This document shows, piece after piece, positions 1 to 7,410 of a stretch of DNA of 11,499 bases. This DNA is from Dehalococcoidia bacterium UBA1141 (GTDB taxonomy: Bacteria; Chloroflexota; Dehalococcoidia; Lucifugimonadales; UBA3495). The position numbers were made by a program, and so were the translations under genes. The notes below the pieces were generated by a model. The model had not been told where the DNA came from and ran no database searches. It saw only the letters and a program-made list of their open reading frames with translations. Each line of letters opens with the position of its first letter. Position 1 is the stretch's first letter. The DNA lies in the NCBI GenBank assembly GCA_002311385.1, contig DCAE01000153.1:1-11499 (forward strand), in the 5' to 3' direction.

Positions 1-1570
1 ACTTATAGCTTACCGGCTGGCCCAGTTGGTTCTGCACCGACGGGTTGGAAATGAGCCAGTACCGGCCTGACATGGGATCAACCGTGCGCTGGGCTTCAAG
101 CTCGGTTGCCAAGAGAGTCTGTTCCGCATAAAAGGCATTCCCTTGGGGATTCCCTGGCCCCTTTGGATCGGCCTTTGTATTGACTTCATATACGGAGTTA
201 TTTAGCCCGTCGACGGACATGTCCAGGCGAATGCTGAAGAAATGCTGATGAATGTGGGCGGCCAACTGCGGAGCTATCAAGGTGCCGTATTTGGGAAACT
301 CTTGTGAATCCACGGCCGCGTTGTTCACGATGCCGGTCAACTTTACTTGGAACTCGATATGTCCGTCTTGGTAGAAGTACCAGAAAAAGCCGTATTCATA
401 GTTACCCACTGTGGATATAAATGACACAACCAGACGCCGCGAGCGCCTTACCTCAGCCTTTCCGGTGCGCCAATCCACGTGTTTCCACAAGATGCCGAAA
501 TCTTCTTCGTGCAGACAGACTGCATTCTGAATTTGCACAGCCTCGCCCCGGCTGTCGTTCAGGGCAGCGTCGAAGTAGTAGATCTGACCAAGGCAATCGC
601 ACCCCAATGTCAAAGAGTTGGCTAAATTGCCAATGCCATATTCACCGACGTCGAACGCATTCTTACGAATATTACGTGGACTGGGATCACCGTAAGGCAC
701 CACCATATCGCCCAGGGAGGCACGATAGATTATTGGACGCTTCCTCCCTTGGTCTTCATAACTGATGGTGTATAGAACTAGACCCTCTCGAGGAGTGAAG
801 CCAACCCGAAAGTTCCACTTTTGCCAGGACACTTCGTTTCCTGCGACGTTGAAACTGGGCCCTTCGGGCTGAACAATTTCTAGCGGCTTCAGGTCGGTCC
901 GAAAATTATCCATAAATTCGGCGGCGTAGTTGCCGTCATTCGGCGGCAATGCAACAACGCCATGATCCTCTACCCTGATGACCTCCATTTTGTTGAGATC
1001 GACCACTGGGATGACTCCTTCGATGGGCCGGGCATAGCCGTTGTCAGTAGGGCCGGCACGAAGCCAGCATCGGGCGAAGGACAGACGTACTCCTTTCTCT
1101 TCTTCAACTCCAAAGTTGCCGGCTGACCAAGGATCGACCATAACCAAATCTAAATCGGTGATGCCGCGTTTCACTAATGCAGCTCTGAACTCGTGGCTCT
1201 CCTTGACGGCAATCTCGCACTCGTAGAACTCGTCGAGGGTTATCCTGGGCTGCACACCGGGAATATGGGTCCAAGACTTTACGGTTCGTTCATTTAAGGA
1301 GACCGTGGCCTCGTACGTAGCGCCGGTATCGTTGTCGAACAGAATAATGAACGCCTCACGGTTTATCGCGTCCCCATCCTTGAAGTCGAGGACGAGGTCT
1401 TTTGAGGGTTCGTTCAAGACGATGGACTCGAAGCGGACCCTTTGGCTGAGATTGCGCTGATCCCGGAGAATAGCTACCGCACCTTCAATCTCGGCTGCAG
1501 CCAAGGGATCAAGGGGATGGTTCCGGGTGGTGGGGCGATTTTGAACTTGCGTGAGATCCATATTGGCCAT
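1..1570 (-). CDS. Copper-containing primary amine oxidase (3' end beyond the window)
   Basis: The protein oxidises primary amines to aldehydes, releasing ammonia and hydrogen peroxide, with copper and the self-made cofactor topaquinone (TPQ). The frame is open from ATG 1570 to the left edge, giving 523 codons of a protein usually about 640-690 residues long. The family signatures are all present. The catalytic-base Asp307 lies in AFDVGEYG. The TPQ precursor Tyr391 lies in GNYEYGF (codon 398-400). Two copper ligands, His439 and His441, lie in HIHQHFF. The last visible residues match the NP...LGxPVxYK stretch of the family, and the third copper His should lie beyond the edge. The spacing of these residues follows the well-studied Arthrobacter enzyme closely. 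A GGAGG sits at 1583-1587, 12 bases before the ATG. A second in-frame ATG at 1561 is possible. No signal peptide is visible, so a cytoplasmic location is likely. The gene is divergent from the DUF3179 gene across a 242-base gap. Confidence 0.93.
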   Translation of the reverse strand, partial: MANMDLTQVQNRPTTRNHPLDPLAAAEIEGAVAILRDQRNLSQRVRFESIVLNEPSKDLVLDFKDGDAINREAFIILFDNDTGATYEATVSLNERTVKSWTHIPGVQPRITLDEFYECEIAVKESHEFRAALVKRGITDLDLVMVDPWSAGNFGVEEEKGVRLSFARCWLRAGPTDNGYARPIEGVIPVVDLNKMEVIRVEDHGVVALPPNDGNYAAEFMDNFRTDLKPLEIVQPEGPSFNVAGNEVSWQKWNFRVGFTPREGLVLYTISYEDQGRKRPIIYRASLGDMVVPYGDPSPRNIRKNAFDVGEYGIGNLANSLTLGCDCLGQIYYFDAALNDSRGEAVQIQNAVCLHEEDFGILWKHVDWRTGKAEVRRSRRLVVSFISTVGNYEYGFFWYFYQDGHIEFQVKLTGIVNNAAVDSQEFPKYGTLIAPQLAAHIHQHFFSIRLDMSVDGLNNSVYEVNTKADPKGPGNPQGNAFYAEQTLLATELEAQRTVDPMSGRYWLISNPSVQNQLGQPVSYK

Positions 1571-1718
1571 AATTTAAACTTCCCTCCGTCAGAAACGGGT
1601 AATGAGTAGTCCTAGCTATCGCAGGTGGGTCAAATATATCACCGATCCTGCACGGGCATCGTATCGATCACAATATTTACAACGCAATTGATGAAGGGAT
1701 TGAGATCTGGATCTTCGG

Positions 1719-1730
1719 TGTTGCGCAACA
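1719..1730. promoter_or_regulatory. 12-bp palindrome in a divergent intergenic region
   Basis: TGTTGCGCAACA is a perfect 12-base palindrome lying between the divergent amine oxidase and DUF3179 genes. Its place and symmetry fit an operator for a dimeric regulator, but no regulator gene is nearby and I recognise no known box. The rest of this 242-base gap shows no convincing promoter. Confidence 0.25.
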
Positions 1731-1812
1731 ATTGGCGCTCCCGCAACCCTTTGGTGTCATTTGCTACCTGTTCACATTTCCTTAGAATTTGCCTGTTACC
1801 ATAGCGGTTTAA

Positions 1813-2991
1813 ATGTTATTAGGAAAAATCAGTGTGAATAAGCTGGTAATCGCTGTGGTGTTTGTCGTTGGGATGGCTATAGGCTGTTCCCAAACAGAGG
1901 GCGCGACGCCGCTGCCCAGCCAAGTGACGCCTACGGTCGAAGCAACTGTGGCAATCCTTGGGCCAACGCCATTGCAAGTATCGACAATCCCAGATCCACC
2001 AGTCGTATCAACCATCTCTAGCCCACCAGCAACTAAGGACTCGAATCCACTAAACTCATCTACAGAGCCTCGACAACGCCCCGCTACAGGTCGTAGATTT
2101 GTTCCTCTAGATGACCCGCTTTTTCTGGCCATCGATCAGTCCGAATTCGCTGATGACGAGCTGGTCTTAGGAGTTGAATGGGCGGGTGAAGCACGTGCTT
2201 ACCCAGTACGCATGCTACGTTACCACCACATTATCAACGACTCGGTAGACGGCTCGCCATTCCTCATCACATATTGAATTAAGTGTAGTTCGGGGGTCGG
2301 TTTCTTCCCCGTGCTTGACGGAAAGCGCCTCACCTTTGAGACCTTTGGACTGCTAGATGACGTGTTTAGGATGAAAGACAGGGAGACTGGGACAATCTGG
2401 ACTCACTTAGACGGCAAAGCGATAGCTGGTCCATTGGAAGGGCAACGCCTAACAATGATTCCCTTACCTCAGACCACGTGGGGCGAATGGAAAACCGCAT
2501 ACGACGACACTCTAATACTCTCATCGGAAACTCCGTTCAGTGACCGCTATGTCCGTCCAGTCCAAATAGGCGTTTTCAATCCGCGTGAAGCAAATTATGG
2601 CGATGACCGGCTGCCCTCTAACATTCTTGTGGTGGGTGTCGAGATTGACGGTGTCTTTAAAGGCTATCCGCTATTCGATTTAGCGTTGGCCGGAGGGGTC
2701 GTTAACGACGCTGTAGGCGGCATGCCAATAGTAGTTGTCTACGATCAGATCGCTAGGACTGGTCTGGCTTACCTGCGTCAACACGACGGCCAAATTTTAG
2801 AGTTCTACAACGCAAGCGACGACGGCTACGAGATTAGAGACCGTGAGACTGGTTCATTGTGGGATATTCATGGACGTAAGAAAGCAGGGAGCGATGAGGA
2901 AGTGAGGCTCGAATTCGTGCCATCGTTCATAACAGAGTGGTACGGCTGGTCAGCCTATCACCCGGAATCTCAACTTTATTTGGCGGAGTAA
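1813..2991 (+). CDS. DUF3179 lipoprotein with an in-frame TGA: candidate selenoprotein (otherwise a nonsense-mutated gene)
   Basis: The frame from ATG 1813 to TAA 2991 is one continuous reading frame of 392 residues, broken only by TGA at 2275-2277 (residue 155). Residues 1-25 form a lipoprotein signal peptide: a hydrophobic stretch ending in a lipobox AIGC. A Pro/Thr/Ser-rich linker follows to about residue 90, then a DUF3179 (PF11376) domain. Family members usually read TYCPLCG at the interrupted site. Here it reads FLITY, then TGA, then IKCSSG, so the stop replaces the first Cys of CxxC and the second Cys (158) remains. Downstream coding continues normally (RETGTIW, and a C-terminal WYGWSAYHPES), with no other lesion. 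The domain has two related halves. No clear Shine-Dalgarno site precedes the ATG. Family function is unknown; a membrane-anchored extracytoplasmic protein is inferred. If TGA is read as selenocysteine the product is a UxxC protein; if not, it is truncated at residue 154. Confidence 0.62.
2275..2311 (+). promoter_or_regulatory. In-frame TGA followed by a SECIS-like hairpin
   Basis: TGA 2275-2277 is followed after 13 bases by a hairpin. CGGGG (2291-2295) pairs with CCCCG (2307-2311) around an 11-base loop, GTCGGTTTCTT (2296-2306). The loop begins with G and starts 18 bases after the TGA. Bacterial SECIS elements lie within the coding sequence just after the TGA, with a short stem and a G at the start of the apical loop, so position and shape fit. 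The lower stem is weak. A five-base GC stem can arise by chance, so this supports but does not prove Sec insertion. Confidence 0.42.
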
Positions 2992-3059
2992 GTTTACGAC
3001 CCCAGTCCGTCCCTTAGCGAGGTGCGCATCAAAGGTGTTACCAAAGGCAACGTAGCTGC

Positions 3060-3186
3060 TCACTGCGCAGTTAACCCTCCATCAAATAACCAACTCACTC
3101 TTGGTCATGAAAGAGGATTCGTCAGAGGTTAGGACCAACACACCGTAAGCGATGTCGTCGGGTTGTCCGAATCGACTTAGGTACTT
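3060..3186 (-). pseudogene. 3' remnant of a second SDR gene, frameshifted
   Basis: Reading the minus strand from 3180 gives 32 codons beginning LSRFGQPDDIAYG and ending SELVI. They match the C-terminus of the intact SDR at 5049-5798 at about 24 of 32 residues. One extra base (3084) then breaks the frame. Skipping it gives DGGLTAQ and a stop at 3060-3062, against DGGWTAQ and a stop in the intact gene. No Rossmann N-terminus or catalytic Tyr is present. The remnant begins right at the stop codon of the DUF255 gene, so the rest of the gene was lost or replaced there. It is non-functional. Confidence 0.8.
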
Positions 3187-3187
3187 G

Positions 3188-5005
3188 TCAAGCTGCCAAG
3201 GAGGCTAAAGCACCAGGCCGGGTCCACCTTCGCAACTCGCCCGGCGAGCGGATGGGGGCCAAGCATTGCTTCCCAACGCACAGATATATGGCTGGGGAGT
3301 CAGTGGTTGGAAACCCCAGACTTTTTACCTTATCAGAATCATTCGTCGGGTCTAGAATCTGCACCACCCAGCGTAGTGTTTTGGCTCTCAAAGAGGCCCT
3401 CACTAGTGCTTGGGTGGCACTCCGGGAAGTATCGCCCAGGACCACCAGGTGAACCTGTCCTGAGTCCATCGTGTCCTTAGCCCTGGCCCAGGCCGAAGCG
3501 GCTGGGGAAAAAAGCCGCTCTTCATCTTCCTCCACCTTCCGGAGGTTCGGTGGCCCTAGGTAGCTGATGCCAGGCACAACCCCGGTGAATGCATTGAGGG
3601 TTGCGTTAGCTACATCCAAGTATGCGTCGTCCAAAGTAATGGTGGCGAGTGTGACCAACGCCTCGGCCACGAGTGCGTTTTCCAGCACGGGCTTAACTCC
3701 GACTAACGGAGGTCCGCCCGATACAATCTTGGATGTCACATCGAAAAACCCACAGTCTGGGGCACTGAAAAGTTGGTTTATCGAGTTCAGAACCGCCTTC
3801 GCCCGCTCAAGATGATCGTGGTTGCCTGTCGTCTGGTAGCAATTCAGGAAGGCGCTCAAGGCATGTACGTGGTCCGACAAGAATCGTGGCCGCCCGGCCG
3901 GTTCTTTAACGACGTGGGAGAGTCCTCGGTCGCCGTCAAATTCTGCCCACAGAGTATCGAGTACCAGCAAAGCTTGCTTCAAGAAAGATTCATCGCGAAA
4001 GACGCCGTAGGCGTGTATCAAGGCAGTCGCAACCGAAGCATTCCAGCCTGTATATATGGTCGTGTCGACGAAAGGCTTAGCTTCAGTATCCCGATCCTTC
4101 CAAGGTAGCCGGTAGTACTCTTCTCGGGCGTCCTGGCTGGCCCAGAACATACCGCTAGACTGGTCGCGCAGGTTGGTGACGAGGTAGTCAAAAGTTCCCA
4201 AAGCAGCATTCTTATAGGAAGTTTTGCCGGTGACCTGGAAAGCCAGCATGAGGGTGGACGCCAGCCGAGCGTTGGTGTAGAGCATCTTCTCATAGTGAGG
4301 AACTCTCCAATCGCGGGACACTGAGTACCTAAAGAAACCACCGTCTCGGCGATCAAAAAGCCCATCTACAATGTGGTCAAGGGTCCGAGAGACCATCTCC
4401 CGGATGTTACTTTCTCCGTGCTGCTGGTACAGGGACAGCAAGAACTCTACACTTTCCCACGGCGGCTGTTTAGGCTCATCCCCGAAGCCTCCGAACTTCG
4501 TGTCGTAGAGTTCCTCAAGTCGCTGCCTCACCAGACCGGATCTTTCATTCTCTGACAATGAATTACCAGCGAAATCAGAATAGCTGTTATCCGACCAGCT
4601 TCCATCCGAATATGAATGGCGAATACTCTCCAAGAGCCCGACCATCTCCTCGGGTTCCGTATACAACCTTCCTGCTATTAGTTGTCCGTCCGCATTTAGA
4701 AAGGCTACTGAAGGGAATCCGCCCTGGTTATACCGGGCTGACAGGTCAGGTCGTTGGTCCACATCTACTCGAACCGGAATGAACCATTCGTTGACCATCT
4801 CGATGACACGGAGATCCGAGTAAGAGGTCTGGTCCATCACGTGGCACCAGTGGCACCAGGTTGCGGTGAGGGCCAGGAGCACGGGCTTGCCCTCGGAGCG
4901 CGCCGCCCCAAAGGCTTGTTCGTCCCAATCTCGCCAGGGTATAGCGCTCGTGTTAGTTATTGGCAGTTTCGTTGCGCCTCCAGGGGACTCACTGACGGTA
5001 CTCAT
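3188..5005 (-). CDS. DUF255 / YyaL-type thioredoxin-domain protein
   Basis: This 605-residue protein belongs to the DUF255 (PF03190) family, also called spermatogenesis-associated protein 20-like. It has an N-terminal thioredoxin-like domain followed by a long alpha/alpha-barrel region resembling N-acyl-glucosamine epimerases and glycosidases. The thioredoxin motif is Cys51-His-Trp-Cys54 in TATWCHWCHVM, followed by RVDVDQRPD and a GGFPS loop, as is typical. Family members are usually 600-700 residues, so it looks complete. The biochemical role of the bacterial family is not established; no signal peptide is seen, so it is probably cytoplasmic. I chose ATG 5005 over the GTG at 5011 because GGAG at 5015-5018 is nine bases from the ATG but too close to the GTG. 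It lies 43 bases downstream of the intact SDR on the same strand, so the two are probably co-transcribed. Its stop abuts the SDR remnant. Confidence 0.9.
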   Translation of the reverse strand: MSTVSESPGGATKLPITNTSAIPWRDWDEQAFGAARSEGKPVLLALTATWCHWCHVMDQTSYSDLRVIEMVNEWFIPVRVDVDQRPDLSARYNQGGFPSVAFLNADGQLIAGRLYTEPEEMVGLLESIRHSYSDGSWSDNSYSDFAGNSLSENERSGLVRQRLEELYDTKFGGFGDEPKQPPWESVEFLLSLYQQHGESNIREMVSRTLDHIVDGLFDRRDGGFFRYSVSRDWRVPHYEKMLYTNARLASTLMLAFQVTGKTSYKNAALGTFDYLVTNLRDQSSGMFWASQDAREEYYRLPWKDRDTEAKPFVDTTIYTGWNASVATALIHAYGVFRDESFLKQALLVLDTLWAEFDGDRGLSHVVKEPAGRPRFLSDHVHALSAFLNCYQTTGNHDHLERAKAVLNSINQLFSAPDCGFFDVTSKIVSGGPPLVGVKPVLENALVAEALVTLATITLDDAYLDVANATLNAFTGVVPGISYLGPPNLRKVEEDEERLFSPAASAWARAKDTMDSGQVHLVVLGDTSRSATQALVRASLRAKTLRWVVQILDPTNDSDKVKSLGFPTTDSPAIYLCVGKQCLAPIRSPGELRRWTRPGALASLAA

Positions 5006-5048
5006 CGCCACAATCTCCGATGATTTGATAGAGGTCTTGCGACCGGCT

Positions 5049-5798
5049 TTATTGAGCTGTCCAACCGCCGTCTATTACCAATTCGCTACCAGTGACGAAG
5101 GACGATTCATCCGACGCAAGGTAGAGCGCACCATAAGCAATGTCAGCAGGTTGCCCCAGTCTTGAGATTGGGTTCGCCGCCAGTCTAAATTCCCTGAAGC
5201 TGGGGTCATTGACCACGTCTTGGGTCATGGGGGTTACGATCACGCCTGGGTGGATGGAGTTTGCCCTGATGCCATCCTTGGCATACTGAATCGCGGTGGA
5301 TTTGGTCAGCAACCGGACTGCGCCTTTAGATGCGTTGTAGGCTGATGAGTAGGGATTGCCTACCAAGCCCGCAACAGAAGATATGTTGACTATCGAGCCT
5401 CCCCCGGCCTTCCTCATCTCAGGGATGGAGTGCTTAGTGCCCAAGAAAACACCTTTAGCGTTGATGTCCATGACTTGGTCCCACTCTTCGCTGGTGGTGT
5501 CCTCCACTCGGTTCCCCCGAAAGATTCCCGCGTTGTTTACTAGAATATCTAACTTGCCGAACCGGGCAACTGCTGTAGCGACAGCCATTTGCCATTCAGC
5601 CTCGCTGGTGACATCTAGCTTAACGAACAGGCATTCACCGCCGGTTTCATTGATTTCAGCTTCGGTCTGGCGACCTTCCTCTTCAAGCACGTCGCCGATA
5701 ACCACCATAGCCCCTTCACGAGCGAACATCTTCGCCTCAGTGGCACCCATACCTCTAGCGCCACCGCTGATTAGTGCTACTTTGCCTTCCAAACGCAT
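5049..5798 (-). CDS. Short-chain dehydrogenase/reductase, classical type
   Basis: This is a complete classical SDR of 249 residues, an NAD(P)-dependent oxidoreductase of unknown substrate. The cofactor-binding motif is SGGARGMG (11-18). Asp36 at the end of the second strand suggests preference for NAD over NADP. NNAG is at 88-91. The catalytic residues are Ser141 (NISS), Tyr154 and Lys158 (YNASK). The C-terminal part carries SRLGQPADIA and the usual GSELVIDGG ending. Automatic annotation would probably call it glucose 1-dehydrogenase or 3-oxoacyl-ACP reductase, but neither can be assigned from sequence. GGAG at 5806-5809 is seven bases from the ATG. It follows the amidohydrolase remnant by 44 bases and precedes the DUF255 gene by 43 bases, suggesting a former three-gene operon. 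Confidence 0.93.
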   Translation of the reverse strand: MRLEGKVALISGGARGMGATEAKMFAREGAMVVIGDVLEEEGRQTEAEINETGGECLFVKLDVTSEAEWQMAVATAVARFGKLDILVNNAGIFRGNRVEDTTSEEWDQVMDINAKGVFLGTKHSIPEMRKAGGGSIVNISSVAGLVGNPYSSAYNASKGAVRLLTKSTAIQYAKDGIRANSIHPGVIVTPMTQDVVNDPSFREFRLAANPISRLGQPADIAYGALYLASDESSFVTGSELVIDGGWTAQ

Positions 5799-5842
5799 TT
5801 TATTTCTCCAGTTTACCTACGAGTCAAGAGCTAATTATCGTA

Positions 5843-6346
5843 TTAATTGGCGCTTGCCAGCCGGGTGCCTATCTCGTCCTGACTTAGAGCTTGCTTACGT
5901 TTATCGATATCAAGTCCATACAAACGGGCTACATTTTCGCCGAGAATCTTGCGCTTGATAGCCGGAGTGAGGTCCACCTAGTACTCTTCTTTGATGTCGT
6001 CGGGCAACTCAATGGCCATGAACTTCTCGATAATCCATCTGGGACTCCATATGGCATAATCGCTGCCAAAAAGAATACGATCCTCTCCCAGCCAGAACAA
6101 GAGGTTGGCGATAATATCGGCGAAGTATTTGGGTCGCGAATGTACAAACGCATTGGCAACCGAAGTTCCCGCATAAACATTGTGCTCCTGCGTGGCAATC
6201 CAGCAGAAGTCGTCCAGTCTGGGTAGCCCCACGTGCTCAACGATGAAATTGAGATTTGGAAAATCGGTGGCGGCGTAATCCACGTCGTTAACATCAAATG
6301 CGTCTCGACTTAATGGATAGATCGTAGGGCCTTTATGAAAATGAAG
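5843..6346 (-). pseudogene. Amidohydrolase (PF04909) pseudogene, 5'-truncated with an internal TAG
   Basis: The minus strand encodes the C-terminal half of a metal-dependent amidohydrolase of the PF04909 family. Reading from about 6346 gives LHFHKGPTIYPL, then NLNFIVEHVGLPRLDDF, LLFWLGEDRILFGSDYAIW and, after an in-frame TAG at 5978-5980, VDLTPAIKRKILGENVARL to a TAA at 5843-5845. Codons on both sides of the TAG are in the same frame and clearly homologous to the family, so TAG is a point nonsense mutation. A further in-frame TGA lies at 6347-6349 and no N-terminal metal-binding half can be found upstream, where the divergent LOG-family gene begins. A protein from the GTG at 6283 to the TAG would be about 101 residues and lack the metal site, so it is most unlikely to be active. 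Confidence 0.82.
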
Positions 6347-6378
6347 TCAAGGATGTTGCTGAGTATCAGGGTAGGGGA

Positions 6379-7125
6379 TTGCGACCTTGGCTTTACCGAG
6401 AAATCCTCATCAACGCTCTTAAGTTTAAGCGGGACGAACTGGACATATTGGACCTCAAAATTGCTAATCGGGCGATGGCTGAGTTCCGCTACGCCGCGAA
6501 AGTGTTCAAGCCATACCGCAAATTCCGGAAAGTGTCCATATTCGGGTCTGCACGGGTCCCGGAGGACGCGCCTTACTACCAACTAGCTGAAGAGTTCAGC
6601 CGTTTCCTGGCCGGGCAAGATTTCATGGTGATTACTGGTGCAGCACAGGGAATCATGAAGGCCGGTATCGAAGGTGTTGGAACCGAAAACAGTTTTGGGG
6701 TGAACATTCTTCTGCCTTTTGAAAGCACCTCCACCATTCTTGAAAACGACCCTAAACTGATCAATTTCCGATACTTCTTTTCCAAAGAAGACCTTTCTTT
6801 CTACAAGATAGTTCATTCATCCGAAGAGGCCGCCGCTTGGATAAAATCCTATTACTCGACTTACCATTCCTCCCGCCAAGTTGGGGAAAAACTGGTTATT
6901 AGACTGGAACAGGAATTGTCGGATGAAGGTGTTACCGCATTAAATGAGTCGTTCTCGGACCTGGTCGTATCCGGAGAGATCGTCAAGACAACTGCTTTGC
7001 CCCAGGAGAAGGATGAACCGGAACTCTTGTCCAAGCCGAGAATCTCTTTTCGCACCGATAATCATAGTGCTGGACGGCTCAACCAAATGATCCTAGCAAT
7101 CAACGGCATGGAACACGAAACTTAG
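6379..7125 (+). CDS. LOG-family (lysine decarboxylase-like) protein with internal deletion, probably inactive
   Basis: The 248-residue frame matches the long form of the LOG family (TIGR00730-like Rossmann fold). Family relatives include cytokinin-activating phosphoribohydrolases and nucleotide-binding proteins. Conserved blocks are DLKIANRA, the VSIFGSARVP strand, a TGAAQGIMKAG loop (normally GGGxxGxM), ENSFGVNILLPFE, and a C-terminal YHSSRQVGEKLVIRL. The family's PGGxGT motif and roughly 60-75 residues around it are absent. NFRYFFSK runs straight into EDLSFYKI near 6781-6790 without breaking the frame. PGGxGT forms part of the nucleotide and active site, so activity is doubtful. The TTG at 6379 has GGGG immediately upstream, which is poor spacing. 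The frame stays open back to 6328 with plausible family-like residues and no ATG, so the original 5' end may also be lost. Relatives of this long form are about 340-350 residues. Confidence 0.72.
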   Translation: MRPWLYREILINALKFKRDELDILDLKIANRAMAEFRYAAKVFKPYRKFRKVSIFGSARVPEDAPYYQLAEEFSRFLAGQDFMVITGAAQGIMKAGIEGVGTENSFGVNILLPFESTSTILENDPKLINFRYFFSKEDLSFYKIVHSSEEAAAWIKSYYSTYHSSRQVGEKLVIRLEQELSDEGVTALNESFSDLVVSGEIVKTTALPQEKDEPELLSKPRISFRTDNHSAGRLNQMILAINGMEHET

Positions 7126-7188
7126 GCACGATGGTCTGCATCCATTTAACTCTGGGCAGAGGGAGTGCAGAAGGGCCAAATCCTCAAC

Positions 7189-7239
7189 TAATTAATCGAG
7201 ATTATTACGAATTAATTATGAAGAGGACAATCTTCCTCT
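7189..7239. repeat. Two small inverted repeats in the gene-free stretch
   Basis: TAATTAATCG (7189-7198) and CGAATTAATTA (7208-7218) form an AT-rich inverted repeat. AGAGGA (7222-7227) and TCCTCT (7234-7239) form a second short hairpin. They lie just beyond the LOG-family gene. Neither is followed by a clear T-run, so they are not convincing terminators. The stretch 7126-7400 contains no supportable gene. Confidence 0.35.
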
Positions 7240-7269
7240 CATCAATGGCTGTTTAACGCTAGCCAAATT

Positions 7270-7388
7270 TTTGCTAACAGATTTGCTAACGTACTCAGAG
7301 GTATCAGGCGTCACCATGTGAGACGACAGATAGGGTATTACCTGTCATGTGCTTAGATCATCTGTACTCAAACGTACCTGACGGAACG
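7270..7388. repeat. Short direct repeats beside the tRNA fragment (possible recombinase arm sites)
   Basis: TTTGCTAAC occurs at 7270-7278 and again at 7282-7290, a 12-base spacing. GTACTCA occurs at 7291-7297 and 7364-7370, and AACGTAC at 7288-7294 and 7371-7377. Short direct repeats flanking the core are typical of attachment sites of tyrosine recombinases. No integrase gene is visible in the window, so this role is inferred from the adjacent tRNA half only. Confidence 0.35.
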
Positions 7389-7410
7389 GGACAAGACAAT
7401 CACCATCAGA

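Noticed and set aside
421..1226. Plus-strand open frames of 114 and 61 residues
   Set aside because: They lie wholly inside the minus-strand amine oxidase, which shows all its catalytic motifs, and have no recognisable domain or ribosome site.
1809..2132. Minus-strand frame opposite the DUF3179 signal peptide and linker
   Set aside because: It is low-complexity antisense of the Pro/Thr/Ser-rich linker; the plus strand carries a clear lipobox and domain.
2311..2991. The DUF3179 C-terminal part as an independent gene starting at GTG 2311
   Set aside because: It is in the same frame as the upstream part, begins inside a conserved domain and lacks a ribosome site. A single gene with an in-frame TGA explains it better.
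6347..6349. In-frame TGA in the amidohydrolase remnant as a second selenocysteine site
   Set aside because: The gene also has a TAG nonsense codon, sequence upstream of the TGA is not convincingly homologous, and the family has no Cys at this place.
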